Source of the DNA: JAHIVB01 sp964574705
GTDB lineage: Bacteria > Bacillota_I > Bacilli_A > Izemoplasmatales > Hujiaoplasmataceae
Assembly (NCBI GenBank): GCA_964574705.1
Contig: CAZNOO010000004.1
Location: forward strand, 1-64,000
DNA length: 64,000 nt
Reading direction: 5' to 3'
Positions 27,596 to 36,515 of the stretch are shown here, piece after piece (position 1 is the stretch's first letter; each line of letters starts with the position of its first letter). Both the position numbers and the translations under genes were made by a program. The notes beneath the pieces were generated by a model that was not told the DNA's origin, did not search any database, and saw only the letters and a program-made list of their open reading frames with translations.

Positions 27596-28869
27596 CGTTG
27601 TTCCTCCTGATTCTGATAGACGTGAATCGTATCTAATGTAAGGGTGTTTGCGACACGGAAAATGTCTTCTAGATTCACTTTCATGATTTTTTCTATTTTT
27701 TCAGTTTCATCATAAGGGGACCCAAACAGTTTCATGTTCATGGCGTGTCTTCCGATGATTGCGGAAAGCGAGTCGGAACTTCTCTTGATTCTGTTCACAA
27801 GGGTTTCTTTGGCAAGAGATAATGCTTCTTCATTTAAGGTTTTCGCTTGGATTTGTTGGAGGCTAGTTTGGATCAACTGAATCGTTTGGTCTTCATCGCC
27901 TTTGGCGACGCCTGCAAAAATGACTAAAACGCCTTTGTTTCCGATATAGTTTGAAGAAATGTAATATCCGAGGTGATGCTCTTCTCTGATCGTTTGAAAT
28001 AGAACAGACTGGTCGGATTCTCCAAAAAGAATGTTAAAAAGAGCCATGGCTTCCGAATCTTCATGGTTTGAAAGTATGGGGGAGCGATATCCGATTGTAA
28101 TTCTCGACTGAGAAAGATCACCATGTTCAGAAATCGTCTGGGGGTTTTTGGCTTCCACAAATTCATCATCAATCCAATTTGTTTGAAGGGAGGAAGGTGC
28201 AAAGTCAAATGTCTCTTTAATGATATCGATGATTTTGTCGGCATCAATATCACCAATGACGTAGATTTCTTTTTCGTTATTCATCATCATGTCCTTGTAG
28301 GCTGTCATCAAAGTATCTGAATTGACAGCATTCAGTGAATCAAGTTCTCCTCTTGGGTTGAACTTGAACATTTCGTTTTCAAACATTTTATTTTTGAATA
28401 AGTAAAATGCATATTCTGTCTTGTCATGATAGGAAGCTTCTAAATCTTCTTTCAACAAACGGATTTCTTCTTCTACTAAATGTTTTAAAAAGGTGGCTTT
28501 TCTCAATTTTGGTCTATTAATGATCTCAGAGAGCAATTCAAATCCCTCAAAAATCAGATGTTCTGATTCATGGACATATTTAGGATTGACCATCAGCATG
28601 TCAAAAGAAACGACGCTTTGCAACCCGACTTTTTGAGTCGAGGTTTGAAGTTCGGTCGAATAAAGGTAGTCGAGTTCCCGATTGAGCAATTGTTTGTTGG
28701 GATATTTTTTGGATGCCCCAAGTAAAACTGAGCCGAGTAATGCACGCTCGTTCAAGTTTTGTTCTGCAAACGCTCCGATCATTCTTAACGAAATCCCGAC
28801 GGTCTTAAATTTTTCCATCGAAACACAGGTCACACTGAGTCCCGGAAGAGAAATAGTTCTTATATTCAT
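27592..28869 (-). CDS. yfmF: M16 peptidase-like, YfmF-type (inactive partner)
   Basis: 425 residues from ATG at 28869, chosen over an upstream start at 28902 because GGAGGA lies six bases before it and the terminator of deoD occupies the longer version's start. It has M16 fold features (QSRITIGYRSPILSNHEDSEAMALFNILFG) but no HxxEH zinc motif, as expected for the non-catalytic member of the YfmF/YfmH heterodimer. Overlaps yfmH by four bases. Confidence 0.85.
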   Translation of the reverse strand: MNIRTISLPGLSVTCVSMEKFKTVGISLRMIGAFAEQNLNERALLGSVLLGASKKYPNKQLLNRELDYLYSTELQTSTQKVGLQSVVSFDMLMVNPKYVHESEHLIFEGFELLSEIINRPKLRKATFLKHLVEEEIRLLKEDLEASYHDKTEYAFYLFKNKMFENEMFKFNPRGELDSLNAVNSDTLMTAYKDMMMNNEKEIYVIGDIDADKIIDIIKETFDFAPSSLQTNWIDDEFVEAKNPQTISEHGDLSQSRITIGYRSPILSNHEDSEAMALFNILFGESDQSVLFQTIREEHHLGYYISSNYIGNKGVLVIFAGVAKGDEDQTIQLIQTSLQQIQAKTLNEEALSLAKETLVNRIKRSSDSLSAIIGRHAMNMKLFGSPYDETEKIEKIMKVNLEDIFRVANTLTLDTIHVYQNQEEQR

Positions 28870-28881
28870 GCAAATCCTCCG

Positions 28882-28908
28882 AAAAAAGAGGATGTGGTCC
28901 ACATCCTG
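28882..28908 (-). terminator. Terminator between deoD and yfmF
   Basis: Perfect palindromic arms AGGATGT / ACATCCT around GGTCC, followed on the minus strand by CTTTTTT, directly after the deoD stop and just before the yfmF ribosome site. Confidence 0.75.
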
Positions 28909-28912
28909 ATTT

Positions 28913-29620
28913 TTATTCTGCCAACTCGAGTGCGATTTTCATCATGTTTGTAAATGCGGATTGTCTTTCTTCTGCGGAAGTCACTTCGTGCGTGACCAAG
29001 GAATCGGATATGGTCAAGAGACAAGCTGCTTGTTTTCCTAGGACATTCGCATTGTGGAACAAAGCGAATGATTCCATTTCAACGGCAAGACAACCGTGTT
29101 TCTGATAGATTTCCACATGGGAGTCTTTGGCAAATCTATAAAAGACATCACTAGAGTGGATTCTTCCTTTTATGATTGGAATCGACAACTTTTTAGCGAT
29201 TTTAATTATTTCATTGTCCAGTTCTTTGGAAGATTTTAAAATATGGCTTCGCTCTCCATTTTGAGCAAAGGCAAAATTGGATTCGCTCCATGCTTCTTTG
29301 ACAAGCAAAGTATCGTAAAGTTTCAATTCCGGCGCATAGGCTCCGGCTGAACCGATACGGATAATTCTGTCTACGTTGTAAAAATTATATAGTTCAAACG
29401 AATAGATTCCAATTGAAGGCATACCCATTCCGGAGCCCATGACGGAAATCTTTTTTCCTTTATAGGTTCCAGTGTAACCGAACATGTTTCTAACATCGTT
29501 GAATTCAACGACGTTTTCTAAAAATGTGTCGGCAATGTATTTTGCGCGAAGTGGATCTCCTGGCATTAAAACGGTTCTTGCGATATCTCCTGGTAGGGCG
29601 TTATTGTGTGGTGTCGGCAT
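28913..29620 (-). CDS. deoD: Purine nucleoside phosphorylase, DeoD type
   Basis: 235 residues, the usual length for hexameric DeoD. Motifs: MPTPHNNALPGDIARTVLMPGDPLRAKYIA, GSGMGMPSIGIYSFEL, RIGSAGAY, LAVEMESFALF, LLTISDS. It cleaves purine (deoxy)nucleosides with phosphate to base plus (deoxy)ribose-1-P. Its start overlaps the upstream unknown membrane gene by 20 bases, within a deoC-like/unknown/deoD operon. It supplies deoxyribose-1-P, which DeoB (62406-63584) would turn into the substrate of the BMC DeoC. Confidence 0.95.
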   Translation of the reverse strand: MPTPHNNALPGDIARTVLMPGDPLRAKYIADTFLENVVEFNDVRNMFGYTGTYKGKKISVMGSGMGMPSIGIYSFELYNFYNVDRIIRIGSAGAYAPELKLYDTLLVKEAWSESNFAFAQNGERSHILKSSKELDNEIIKIAKKLSIPIIKGRIHSSDVFYRFAKDSHVEIYQKHGCLAVEMESFALFHNANVLGKQAACLLTISDSLVTHEVTSAEERQSAFTNMMKIALELAE

Positions 29621-30209
29621 TTATATCTTGTCCTTTCTGAAATGAAATATATTGTGAGAGCTTTTCAACGAGCTCTGGCATATCGATGGTATAGAAATGG
29701 TATTCGGTGTTCATTAGCATTCCTTTATATCTGATCAGTTGTTCATCGGGTAACATCAAAACTTCTGTCACAACGAAATCTTTTCCATAAGGAACGGAGA
29801 TCGAATCACTTGGTTTAGATGAAAAGAATGTCGTACGAAAAGCTTCTAAGTAGAGTTTGTCATGTTGAATGAAAAGAGCGGAAGATTTAATGAAATTCTT
29901 CTTTCCAACTTTTTCAAGAACGGGGATGAACAAGGAGGTATCTTTGTTTTTGTTCAATAGGAATTTATTTTGGTTGATTAACATTTTTTTGGCCCGGTTG
30001 ATAATCATTAGTTCCTTCAAAAAAGTATAGAAGAAAGAGATGAAAACAATCATGGAAATGCTGATCCAATTGATGATAATCTGGGCAATCCAAAATACAA
30101 CAAGTGCCAAAGGAATGAAGATGACACTGTTGATGATGACTCTCGAGATTTGAAAGAGGTGCGCTTTTTTCACTGAGGCTTTTACGATGTTATATTGGAT
30201 ATCATTCAT
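29601..30209 (-). CDS. Unknown two-helix membrane protein in the deo operon
   Basis: 202 residues, not recognised. Two adjacent membrane helices (about 25-45 and 48-66) are followed by a basic stretch (LMIINRAKKMLINQNKFLLNKNKD) and a soluble domain rich in beta strands. The layout is like the YcxB-type protein at 8398-8886 but without clear similarity. It overlaps the deoC-like gene by four bases and deoD by 20, so it is tightly coupled to nucleoside catabolism and may be a regulator or membrane accessory (inference). Confidence 0.6.
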   Translation of the reverse strand: MNDIQYNIVKASVKKAHLFQISRVIINSVIFIPLALVVFWIAQIIINWISISMIVFISFFYTFLKELMIINRAKKMLINQNKFLLNKNKDTSLFIPVLEKVGKKNFIKSSALFIQHDKLYLEAFRTTFFSSKPSDSISVPYGKDFVVTEVLMLPDEQLIRYKGMLMNTEYHFYTIDMPELVEKLSQYISFQKGQDINADTTQ

Positions 30210-30865
30210 TCATTATGACTTCCTGACTTGCCTAAAATGAGTAAGGCACCGTTTTCGGTGCTGATCCGGGAGGCGCCGGATTCGATGAATTTGTTGAAAT
30301 CTTCTAGCGAATCGCCACTATACCATGAAGCAACTAATTTATCGCCAGCATGGTCTAGAATCAGTTTCACAGTTTCAGCAGTCGTATCTGTTGACCCCAG
30401 TCTTGTTGAAGTCTTGATGAATGTTGCTTCTGATTTTGAGATGGTTTCGCTCACTTTGATGATTTCTTCAACCGACAGGTACCCTGATTCAATGATGACT
30501 TTAAAAACATGGCCTTGGCAGGCTTTTGCGATTTGATTGACTTCATCAAGGATATAGTTATAATTCCCTGATAAGACTTCGGAGATGTTTAGAACCATGT
30601 CAATTTCGTCGGCTCCGTTTAAGATGGCATTGAGGGTTTCAAACACTTTGGTTTCAACGGTGTTCCCACCATATGGAAAACCGACGACAGTACAAACAAG
30701 TACATCGGAATCACTAAGTTGCTCTTTTGCGAACTTCACGAAACAAGGATGGACGCTCACGGATTTGAAATGATATTTTTTTGCTTCTTCAAGAAGCGTG
30801 ATGATTTCTTTTGTTGTGCCAACTGGCTTTAAATAAGTATGGTCAATCCATTGATTGATTTGCAC
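30206..30865 (-). CDS. deoC: Divergent deoxyribose-phosphate aldolase homolog (non-BMC)
   Basis: 219 residues, no N-terminal extension (IDHTYLKP at 7-14). The Schiff-base Lys151 (TFIKTSTR) and Asp89 (EIDMVLNIS) are kept. The second active-site lysine of the KASGG motif is missing: the aligned stretch reads LVASWYSGD, with Val178 where the BMC copy has Lys214. The phosphate-binding GTSSG is STENG. It may therefore be slow, altered in substrate, or not a true DERA. It heads the operon with the unknown membrane gene and deoD. The BMC DeoC at 45752-46519 keeps all these residues. Confidence 0.8.
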   Translation of the reverse strand: MQINQWIDHTYLKPVGTTKEIITLLEEAKKYHFKSVSVHPCFVKFAKEQLSDSDVLVCTVVGFPYGGNTVETKVFETLNAILNGADEIDMVLNISEVLSGNYNYILDEVNQIAKACQGHVFKVIIESGYLSVEEIIKVSETISKSEATFIKTSTRLGSTDTTAETVKLILDHAGDKLVASWYSGDSLEDFNKFIESGASRISTENGALLILGKSGSHNE

Positions 30866-30886
30866 GTTACGGTTCTCCTTCTAATA

Positions 30887-30901
30887 CAGTCAGTTTGACT
30901 G
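30887..30901. promoter_or_regulatory. Inverted repeat before the deoC-like/deoD operon
   Basis: CAGTCA-GTT-TGACTG (six-base arms, three-base centre) lies 21 bases upstream of the gene start. A TATAAT box with an 18-base spacer to TTGTAC sits just upstream on the minus strand, so the repeat falls in the early transcribed region, a plausible operator. Confidence 0.4.
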
Positions 30902-31001
30902 AATTATCTGCATTATATATCCTAATTTAGGTGAAGTACAAATTTGAGAAAGCAAAGATATTATACTTTAAATTCACTTAGAAGTCAATTTAATCAGTGT
31001 T

Positions 31002-31034
31002 AAAAAGCCGACTGAAAATCAACCGGCTTTTTTT
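31002..31034 (-). terminator. Terminator after ileS
   Basis: Arms AAAAAGCCG / CGGCTTTTT around a 13-base loop, just past the ileS stop on the minus strand. Confidence 0.75.
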
Positions 31035-31036
31035 GT

Positions 31037-33775
31037 TTATTTCTTTAAAATATTGGCACATCTTGGGCAGAGTCCGTCTTCATCAAGCTTTGGAACCACT
31101 TGCCAGCACCTAGCACAAGTCTCACCTTCGGCAGGGAAAACGTCGACGGAGAGGTCTTCGGTCTTGAAAGCACCGAATCCAATTTCCTTCGTCACAAATT
31201 CAGAGACGATGAAAATTTGTGCAAAATTGCAGTTGAGGCTTTGAAGTAAGCTTAACGCTTTTTCTTTTGGGTAGATAACAACTTTGGCATTTAAACTTTT
31301 TCCGATGATTTTACTTTCACGTGCATTTTCAAGAGCTTTCAAAACCACTTCTCTATATTCCATGAACAAATCATATCTTTCTTCGAGTTCAGGATGAAAT
31401 GGGAGTACACTTGGCATGTCTAGAAGATAAACATCATCTAATTCATGACCAAGAATATACTGATAGGCTTCCGAAGTCGTATGAGGAATGATTGGAGTCA
31501 AGAGTTTTAATAGTCTGTCAAGGACGATTGAAATGACGGTTTGAACTTTTCTTCGCTCTGGATCATTCGGCTTTTCGATATAAAGAATATCCTTTGCGAA
31601 ATCCAAATAGAATGAAGAAACAAAGTTCACGAAATTGCTGACCTTACGGAACACGTCATCAAAACGGAAGTCTTCGTAGGCTTCAAGAGATTCCTTCACC
31701 AGTCGGTTCGTCTTTTCAAGAATATATTGATCAATCTCATTCAAACTCTCATATGGCAAGCCATTTTCTTTTTCGGTGAAATCAAAGAGGTTTCCAAGCA
31801 TGAATTTAAACGTGTTTCTAATTTTTCTGTAGGATTCAGCGACTTGTTTGATTAAATCATCTGAGATTCTGACGTCTGCCTGATAATCGACACTGGCAAC
31901 CCAAAGACGGAAAATATCGGCACCCAAAGTGTTAGCAATCTTGTTTGGATCAACGACGTTACCAAGGGACTTAGACATTTTTCTTCCTTCTCCATCTAGG
32001 ACAAACCCATGGGAGACAAGTGTTTTATAGGGGCTTTTTCCCATAGTGGCAACACCGGTAATCAAGCTTGAATTAAACCATCCACGGTATTGGTCTGATC
32101 CCTCTAAATACAAATCGGCGGGGTAAGGCAGACCGCGTTCAATCATTGCGCCGTGATGTGAAGATCCTGAATCAAACCAAACATCCATGATGTCGGTTTC
32201 TTTGACGAAAATTCCATTCGGTGAATCTGGATGCGTAAATCCTTTCGGAAGTAATTCGGTTGCGGACAATGTAAACCAGGCATTGGTTCCTTCTTCTGCA
32301 AATATCTGAGCAACATGATCGATGACGGCTTTGTCGAGAACGGCAGTTCCTGCTTCTGTATAGAATGCAGGGATTGGAACTCCCCAAGTTCTTTGACGGG
32401 AAATGCACCAGGAGCCTCTGTCTTTAATCATATTTGACAGACGGACATCACCCCAGGAAGGATACCATTTGACTTCGCCAATGGCTTTTAAAATGTCTTG
32501 TTTTAGAATGTCAATCGACGCAAACCATTGAGGCGTCGCACGGAAAATAACTGGTTTTTTGGTTCTCCAGTCATGCGGATAACTATGAACAATGTGAAGT
32601 GTCTTCAACAAATAGCCCATTTCTGATAAGGCTTTGATGATTTCGTCATTACAATCATCAACGAATAATCCTTCAAAGCGTTCTCCAGCTTCTTTCATCA
32701 TGATTCCTTTGGAATCGACGGGGCAGAAAACGTCTAGATTGTATTTTTGTCCTACGATAAAGTCATCTTCACCATGACCCGGAGCGGTATGAACAAGTCC
32801 AGTTCCGTCTTCCGTTGTAACATGATCGCCTAAAATAATAGGTGAGACTCTGTCGTACAATGGATGAACATAAGTCATTCCTTCCATTTCCCATCCGAAG
32901 ACGGTTTGAACGATGTCGAATTTTTCAAATCCAAGAAGTTCTTTTAATTCATCGACTCTTGATTTGGCGACGACGTATAATTTTTGGTTTTCAGTTTTAC
33001 AAAGTGAATATTCAATTTCAGGGCCAACCGCAATTGCCAAGTTGGCAGGAATTGTCCAAGGCGTGGTCGTCCAAATCATGAATTCAGTATTTTTTGGAAA
33101 GATATTATTGGTCGATTTCGCCGGCATCGATACATAAATGGAGGGGCTGGTAACGTCTGCATATTCGATTTCAGCTTCTGCTAAAGCAGACTCGCTTGAA
33201 GGTGACCAGTACACAGGTTTCAATCCTTTGTAGATTAACCCTTTCTCAACCATCTCACCGAAGAGTCTTACTTGCGCTGCTTCATATTTGCGGTCGAGTG
33301 TGATGTATGGATTGTCCCATTCTCCTAAGACACCCATTCGTTTGAACTGTTTTCTTTGGATACTGAGTTGTTCAAGCGCATACTCTTTACAAAGCTCACG
33401 AAAAGCGGGGATGTCAAGTTCTTTCCGATTGACTTTTTTGTCCTTTGAAAGGGCATTTTCAATCGGGAGTCCATGGGTATCCCACCCAGGAATATACGGT
33501 GCTTTGAATCCGGACATGTTTTTGTATCGAAGTACAAAATCTTTCAAGACTTTGTTGAGACCTGTTCCGGAGTGAATCGATCCATTGGCATAAGGAGGCC
33601 CGTCATGTAATACATACATCAGTCTTCCTTCGTTTTTTTCCATAATTTTGTCATAGAGATGAAGTTCTTCCCATCTCGCTTGTACAAGGATTTCGTTTTG
33701 GCCCAGGTTTCCTCTCATTGGAAAATCTGTTTGTGGCATCTGTAACGTGTCTTTGTAGTTTTTGTTTTGTTCCAT
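31037..33775 (-). CDS. ileS: Isoleucyl-tRNA synthetase
   Basis: 912 residues, Firmicutes length. PPYANGSIHSGTGLNKVLKD carries the class I signature but as HSGT instead of HIGH. KMSKSLGN is intact, the editing domain has WTTTPWTIPANLAIAV, and the C-terminus has a Cys4 zinc ribbon (CARC...CPRC). It charges tRNA-Ile and lies at the end of the ylmE-sepF-ylmG block, a conserved Firmicutes order, under its own isoleucine T-box. Confidence 0.96.
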   Translation of the reverse strand: MEQNKNYKDTLQMPQTDFPMRGNLGQNEILVQARWEELHLYDKIMEKNEGRLMYVLHDGPPYANGSIHSGTGLNKVLKDFVLRYKNMSGFKAPYIPGWDTHGLPIENALSKDKKVNRKELDIPAFRELCKEYALEQLSIQRKQFKRMGVLGEWDNPYITLDRKYEAAQVRLFGEMVEKGLIYKGLKPVYWSPSSESALAEAEIEYADVTSPSIYVSMPAKSTNNIFPKNTEFMIWTTTPWTIPANLAIAVGPEIEYSLCKTENQKLYVVAKSRVDELKELLGFEKFDIVQTVFGWEMEGMTYVHPLYDRVSPIILGDHVTTEDGTGLVHTAPGHGEDDFIVGQKYNLDVFCPVDSKGIMMKEAGERFEGLFVDDCNDEIIKALSEMGYLLKTLHIVHSYPHDWRTKKPVIFRATPQWFASIDILKQDILKAIGEVKWYPSWGDVRLSNMIKDRGSWCISRQRTWGVPIPAFYTEAGTAVLDKAVIDHVAQIFAEEGTNAWFTLSATELLPKGFTHPDSPNGIFVKETDIMDVWFDSGSSHHGAMIERGLPYPADLYLEGSDQYRGWFNSSLITGVATMGKSPYKTLVSHGFVLDGEGRKMSKSLGNVVDPNKIANTLGADIFRLWVASVDYQADVRISDDLIKQVAESYRKIRNTFKFMLGNLFDFTEKENGLPYESLNEIDQYILEKTNRLVKESLEAYEDFRFDDVFRKVSNFVNFVSSFYLDFAKDILYIEKPNDPERRKVQTVISIVLDRLLKLLTPIIPHTTSEAYQYILGHELDDVYLLDMPSVLPFHPELEERYDLFMEYREVVLKALENARESKIIGKSLNAKVVIYPKEKALSLLQSLNCNFAQIFIVSEFVTKEIGFGAFKTEDLSVDVFPAEGETCARCWQVVPKLDEDGLCPRCANILKK

Positions 33776-33795
33776 ATTGCATTCCTCCTAAAATA

Positions 33796-33998
33796 AAAAA
33801 AATCATCCTAGTCAAGGACGATTTTAACCGCGGTACCACCTTTGTTCCAGACTCATCTGGCACTTGATGCCCTTAACGCGGGACAAACGGAATGATTTAC
33901 TCTTTTCAATCATTCTCTCCTAGGGGATAAACAAGAGTGTTCCGTCCAAGTTTTCACCATTCACTTGGTCTCTGCAACGGAAAACAGACTGGTTCGTG
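33796..33998 (-). promoter_or_regulatory. T-box leader, isoleucine-type, upstream of ileS
   Basis: Minus-strand core AAAGGTGGTACCGCGG, followed by a terminator hairpin (AATCGTCCTT / AGGATGATT) and a T run. A distal stem pairs CCAAGT with ACTTGG, and the candidate specifier is ATC (Ile) at 33926-33928 in GTTTATCCCC, at the same relative place as GTC in the valine leader. The UGGU bulge fits a tRNA ending ACCA. An extra stem (GAATGATT / AATCATTC) lies between specifier and core. It should allow readthrough into ileS when tRNA-Ile is uncharged. Confidence 0.9.
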
Positions 33999-34073
33999 TC
34001 CTAATCGTCGATTCTATTGAATACATTATACCTAATTTCTGCCGTTTTATCAAGCAAAACAAGTGATTTATTT

Positions 34074-34358
34074 CTAAAGCAGTCTTTGCATGAAGGTAAG
34101 CAGCAAATAATAAAGAAAAATCCCAAGCGTAGGCGTCAAATCAAAATGGCTGATAATGATGTACCCACGGAAGATATTCAAAAATGGATCTGTGATTTTT
34201 TCAATAAATTTGTAAAACTTCGTATGGATGAGCGGCGTCCAAGTTAGTAAAATGGCTATAATCAATATGACAAAATAGACATAGAGCAGGTTGTATACGA
34301 TAACGAGCAGATAATGTGCGATATCAGTCATGCTATTTTTTCTGATACTCCGCAACAA
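34074..34358 (-). CDS. ylmG: YggT/YlmG family membrane protein
   Basis: 94 residues, two membrane helices. The family motif is visible: ILLTWTPLIHTKFYKFIEKITDPFLNIFRGYI. YlmG proteins are linked to division or envelope organisation in Firmicutes. It overlaps sepF by 26 bases and belongs to the ylmE-sepF-ylmG block. The usual ylmH and divIVA that follow in Bacillus are absent before ileS. Confidence 0.9.
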   Translation of the reverse strand: MLRSIRKNSMTDIAHYLLVIVYNLLYVYFVILIIAILLTWTPLIHTKFYKFIEKITDPFLNIFRGYIIISHFDLTPTLGIFLYYLLLTFMQRLL

Positions 34359-34650
34359 ATCTCTTCAGTGTTGGACCAGCTAAATCAGTCTTTTGAGCCA
34401 TGAGGTAAATCTTATCTTGAATCTTGACGACTTCTCCGTCACAAGCATACAAAACGCCCGTCAAAAATAATAAGACTTCATTTGCTTCTGAAATCAGGCA
34501 ATTGTCAAAATTCAACACGATTGGTACTCTGTGCATGATGACTTCTGCATAGTCATAGATTGCAGTACTGTCTTGTACTCGGTAGAATTTTACGTCTTCT
34601 AAATCGACGTCGGTCGATTCAACAACCGGATTTTTTTTGAATAAGCTCAT
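34333..34650 (-). CDS. sepF: Cell division protein SepF
   Basis: 105 residues, shorter than the roughly 150 of Bacillus SepF. The core SepF fold is present: HRVPIVLNFDNCLISEANEVLLFLTGVLYACDGEVVKIQDKIYLMA. The N-terminal amphipathic membrane-targeting helix and long linker of the Bacillus protein are reduced to about 25 residues (MSLFKKNPVVESTDVD). It bundles and anchors FtsZ at the membrane. FtsZ is encoded about 5 kb away on the same strand, and no FtsA is seen, so SepF may be the main anchor (inference). Confidence 0.88.
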   Translation of the reverse strand: MSLFKKNPVVESTDVDLEDVKFYRVQDSTAIYDYAEVIMHRVPIVLNFDNCLISEANEVLLFLTGVLYACDGEVVKIQDKIYLMAQKTDLAGPTLKRFVAEYQKK

Positions 34651-35297
34651 CTGGATTCCTCTTTCCTGAATAGAATGGTTCCCAACCGAAGGTGGGTCGC
34701 TCCTGCCAAAATGGCGATTTTATAATCTTGAGACATTCCCATCGATAAATACTCCATGGGTGCATACGCTAACTTCAAGGCTTTGATTTTCTCTTGAAGA
34801 TTCCTCAAAGACTCAAATTCTTGGTAGGTTTCTTCAAGGTCCGCCCCAAGGCGTGCCATGCCCATTAACCCTACGATACGTATTTTATCATATTTTGAAC
34901 AATTTTGAATAAAAGAAGTTACTTCTTCTGGAAACATCCCAGTTTTTGAAGGTTCACCCGAAATATTGACTTCAACAAAGCAATCAAGAACACTCACTCT
35001 CTCTTTTTGGATAGCCTCTGCAAGAGAGTCCCTGTCGAGTGAATGAAGAAAGTGAATCAAGTTAATGATTTTCCTCACTTTATTTGTCTGAAGATGACCG
35101 ATAAAGTGCCACGTGATTTGCTCGTCCTTCAAAAGTTCGTGCTTGTCGAAAAAGTCTTGTGCCCTGTTTTCTCCGAAGTCATGAATGCCACAGGCAAGCA
35201 GTTCTCTCATTTCATCTACACCGACGTACTTCGTCGCAGCGACAATGATTTGAGCGTGAAGTTCAGACTTGATTTGTAAGACGTTGTCCTTAATCAT
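34647..35297 (-). CDS. ylmE: PLP homeostasis protein (YggS/YlmE family)
   Basis: 216 residues from ATG at 35297, chosen because AAGGAGTGA lies just before it; a longer frame would begin inside the neighbouring gene. The PLP-binding Lys is in IIVAATKYVG, followed by FGENRAQDF, WHFIGHLQTNKV, EVNISGEPSKTGM and LSMGMSQDYKIAILAGATHLRLGTILF. It binds pyridoxal phosphate and helps keep its level in balance. It overlaps sepF by four bases. Confidence 0.93.
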   Translation of the reverse strand: MIKDNVLQIKSELHAQIIVAATKYVGVDEMRELLACGIHDFGENRAQDFFDKHELLKDEQITWHFIGHLQTNKVRKIINLIHFLHSLDRDSLAEAIQKERVSVLDCFVEVNISGEPSKTGMFPEEVTSFIQNCSKYDKIRIVGLMGMARLGADLEETYQEFESLRNLQEKIKALKLAYAPMEYLSMGMSQDYKIAILAGATHLRLGTILFRKEESR

Positions 35298-35301
35298 GAA
35301 A

Positions 35302-35487
35302 TCACTCCTTTTTCTTCGCAAGCTTATGTAGTTGATACGAAAAGATGCTAGTGACAACAACGAGATAGAAACTGAAAAGCATTTTCAAAGAGGTATTTTC
35401 AAATACAAATAGCAACAGCAAAACAACCGTGATTACATTAACGGCGTACACTGCGATATTCAACCATACTCTCAATTTATTGCTCAA
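35302..35487 (-). CDS. Small two-helix membrane protein
   Basis: 61 residues, not recognised. Two membrane helices (about 8-28 and 34-52) separated by ENTSLK, with a basic tail (HKLAKKKE). It overlaps the surE stop by 11 bases and ends four bases before the ylmE start, so it is tightly packed in the operon and probably translated. Confidence 0.6.
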   Translation of the reverse strand: MSNKLRVWLNIAVYAVNVITVVLLLLFVFENTSLKMLFSFYLVVVTSIFSYQLHKLAKKKE

Positions 35488-36208
35488 AAGTCTCGACCTT
35501 CTTTTTTAATTCAAGTAACCCTTTTTCAGTTTGATTGGCATATTTTAGCGGCGTAATAGAAATCAGTCCATGATGCATTGCATAGAGGTCTGTTCCTTCA
35601 ATAAACTCGTAAGGAAGAAACCGACGTCTTCCTGAATATTTCGATCCACTTTTTTTAAGATAGTAATGTTCCGTGGGGCGAAACCCTAAGTCGGTAATGA
35701 CAATTCCCTTGGATTCATAAAAGTCTTTAGTGACGAAGTTGACGTTGAGTAGATATTCATTGGAAAGCAAGTCTCTGTCGAGAATGAATTTCATGACTTT
35801 ATCAAATTCGCGTTCCGCAGCTTCAAAATATTTGAAATCTGCAGAAAAAGCAATGGCTTTCTTCTTCGCTTTCAAAGCTTCCATGCAAGCTCCTACAGTA
35901 CCGGAGTAGACGGTATCTCCACCTACGTTGAGTCCGTCATTAATGCCGGAAACAACCAAATCTGGATCAAACTCCAGAGCATGAAGTGCAAATGCAACAG
36001 CATCAGCCGGTGTTCCTTCAACTGAAAATTGACGATCTCCGTGTTTGTGGACGATGGCTTCATCCCAAAAAATGCGAGAGACTGACGCTCCGCTTTTATG
36101 ATGATGTGGTGCGACTAAAAGAACTTCTCCGTAAGGTTGAAGCAGGCGATAGAGCGTCTGGATACCTGTGGCTGAATAGCCATCATCATTCGTAAGAAGT
36201 ATTTTCAT
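35477..36208 (-). CDS. surE: 5'-nucleotidase SurE
   Basis: 243 residues. Metal-binding start MKILLTNDDGYSATGI, then VVAPHHHKSGAS-type LLVAPHHHKSGASVS, and DLVVSGINDGLNVGGDTVYSGTVGACMEAL. SurE removes 5'/3' phosphates from nucleoside monophosphates. Here it could feed nucleosides to DeoD, though the gene sits with yhbY rather than in the deo operon. It overlaps yhbY by four bases. Confidence 0.94.
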   Translation of the reverse strand: MKILLTNDDGYSATGIQTLYRLLQPYGEVLLVAPHHHKSGASVSRIFWDEAIVHKHGDRQFSVEGTPADAVAFALHALEFDPDLVVSGINDGLNVGGDTVYSGTVGACMEALKAKKKAIAFSADFKYFEAAEREFDKVMKFILDRDLLSNEYLLNVNFVTKDFYESKGIVITDLGFRPTEHYYLKKSGSKYSGRRRFLPYEFIEGTDLYAMHHGLISITPLKYANQTEKGLLELKKKVETFEQ

Positions 36209-36498
36209 TGTGGCAACTTGATTTTCTGCTCTAATCTTGGGTTTTCCTTGTAAAGGAGAATTGTTTTTCCGATAGAACCGGCAACTTCAATTCCTTCTTG
36301 AGCAAATAATTCACCAAGTTCTGATTTCGTAACTGGGCAGGTATCAAGTACAGATAATTTGATGATTTCGTTTTTGAGCAGATACTCTAACACACTTCTT
36401 AAAAGTTCAGAAGTGTATCCCGTTTTTCCAACTTGAAACACGGGTTTCAAGGACTGTCCTAGTCCTCTTAAAAAACTTTTTTGTTTTCCTGTAAGCAT
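36205..36498 (-). CDS. yhbY: YhbY-type CRM-domain RNA-binding protein
   Basis: 97 residues. The CRM fold pattern is clear: LTGKQKSFLRGLGQSLKPVFQVGKTG (with the GxxG-like loop) and LSVLDTCPVTKSELGE. These proteins bind pre-50S ribosomal particles. It follows the mgtE gene by 17 bases and overlaps surE by four. Confidence 0.92.
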   Translation of the reverse strand: MLTGKQKSFLRGLGQSLKPVFQVGKTGYTSELLRSVLEYLLKNEIIKLSVLDTCPVTKSELGELFAQEGIEVAGSIGKTILLYKENPRLEQKIKLPQ

Positions 36499-36515
36499 TG
36501 TTTATAATTTCCCTT

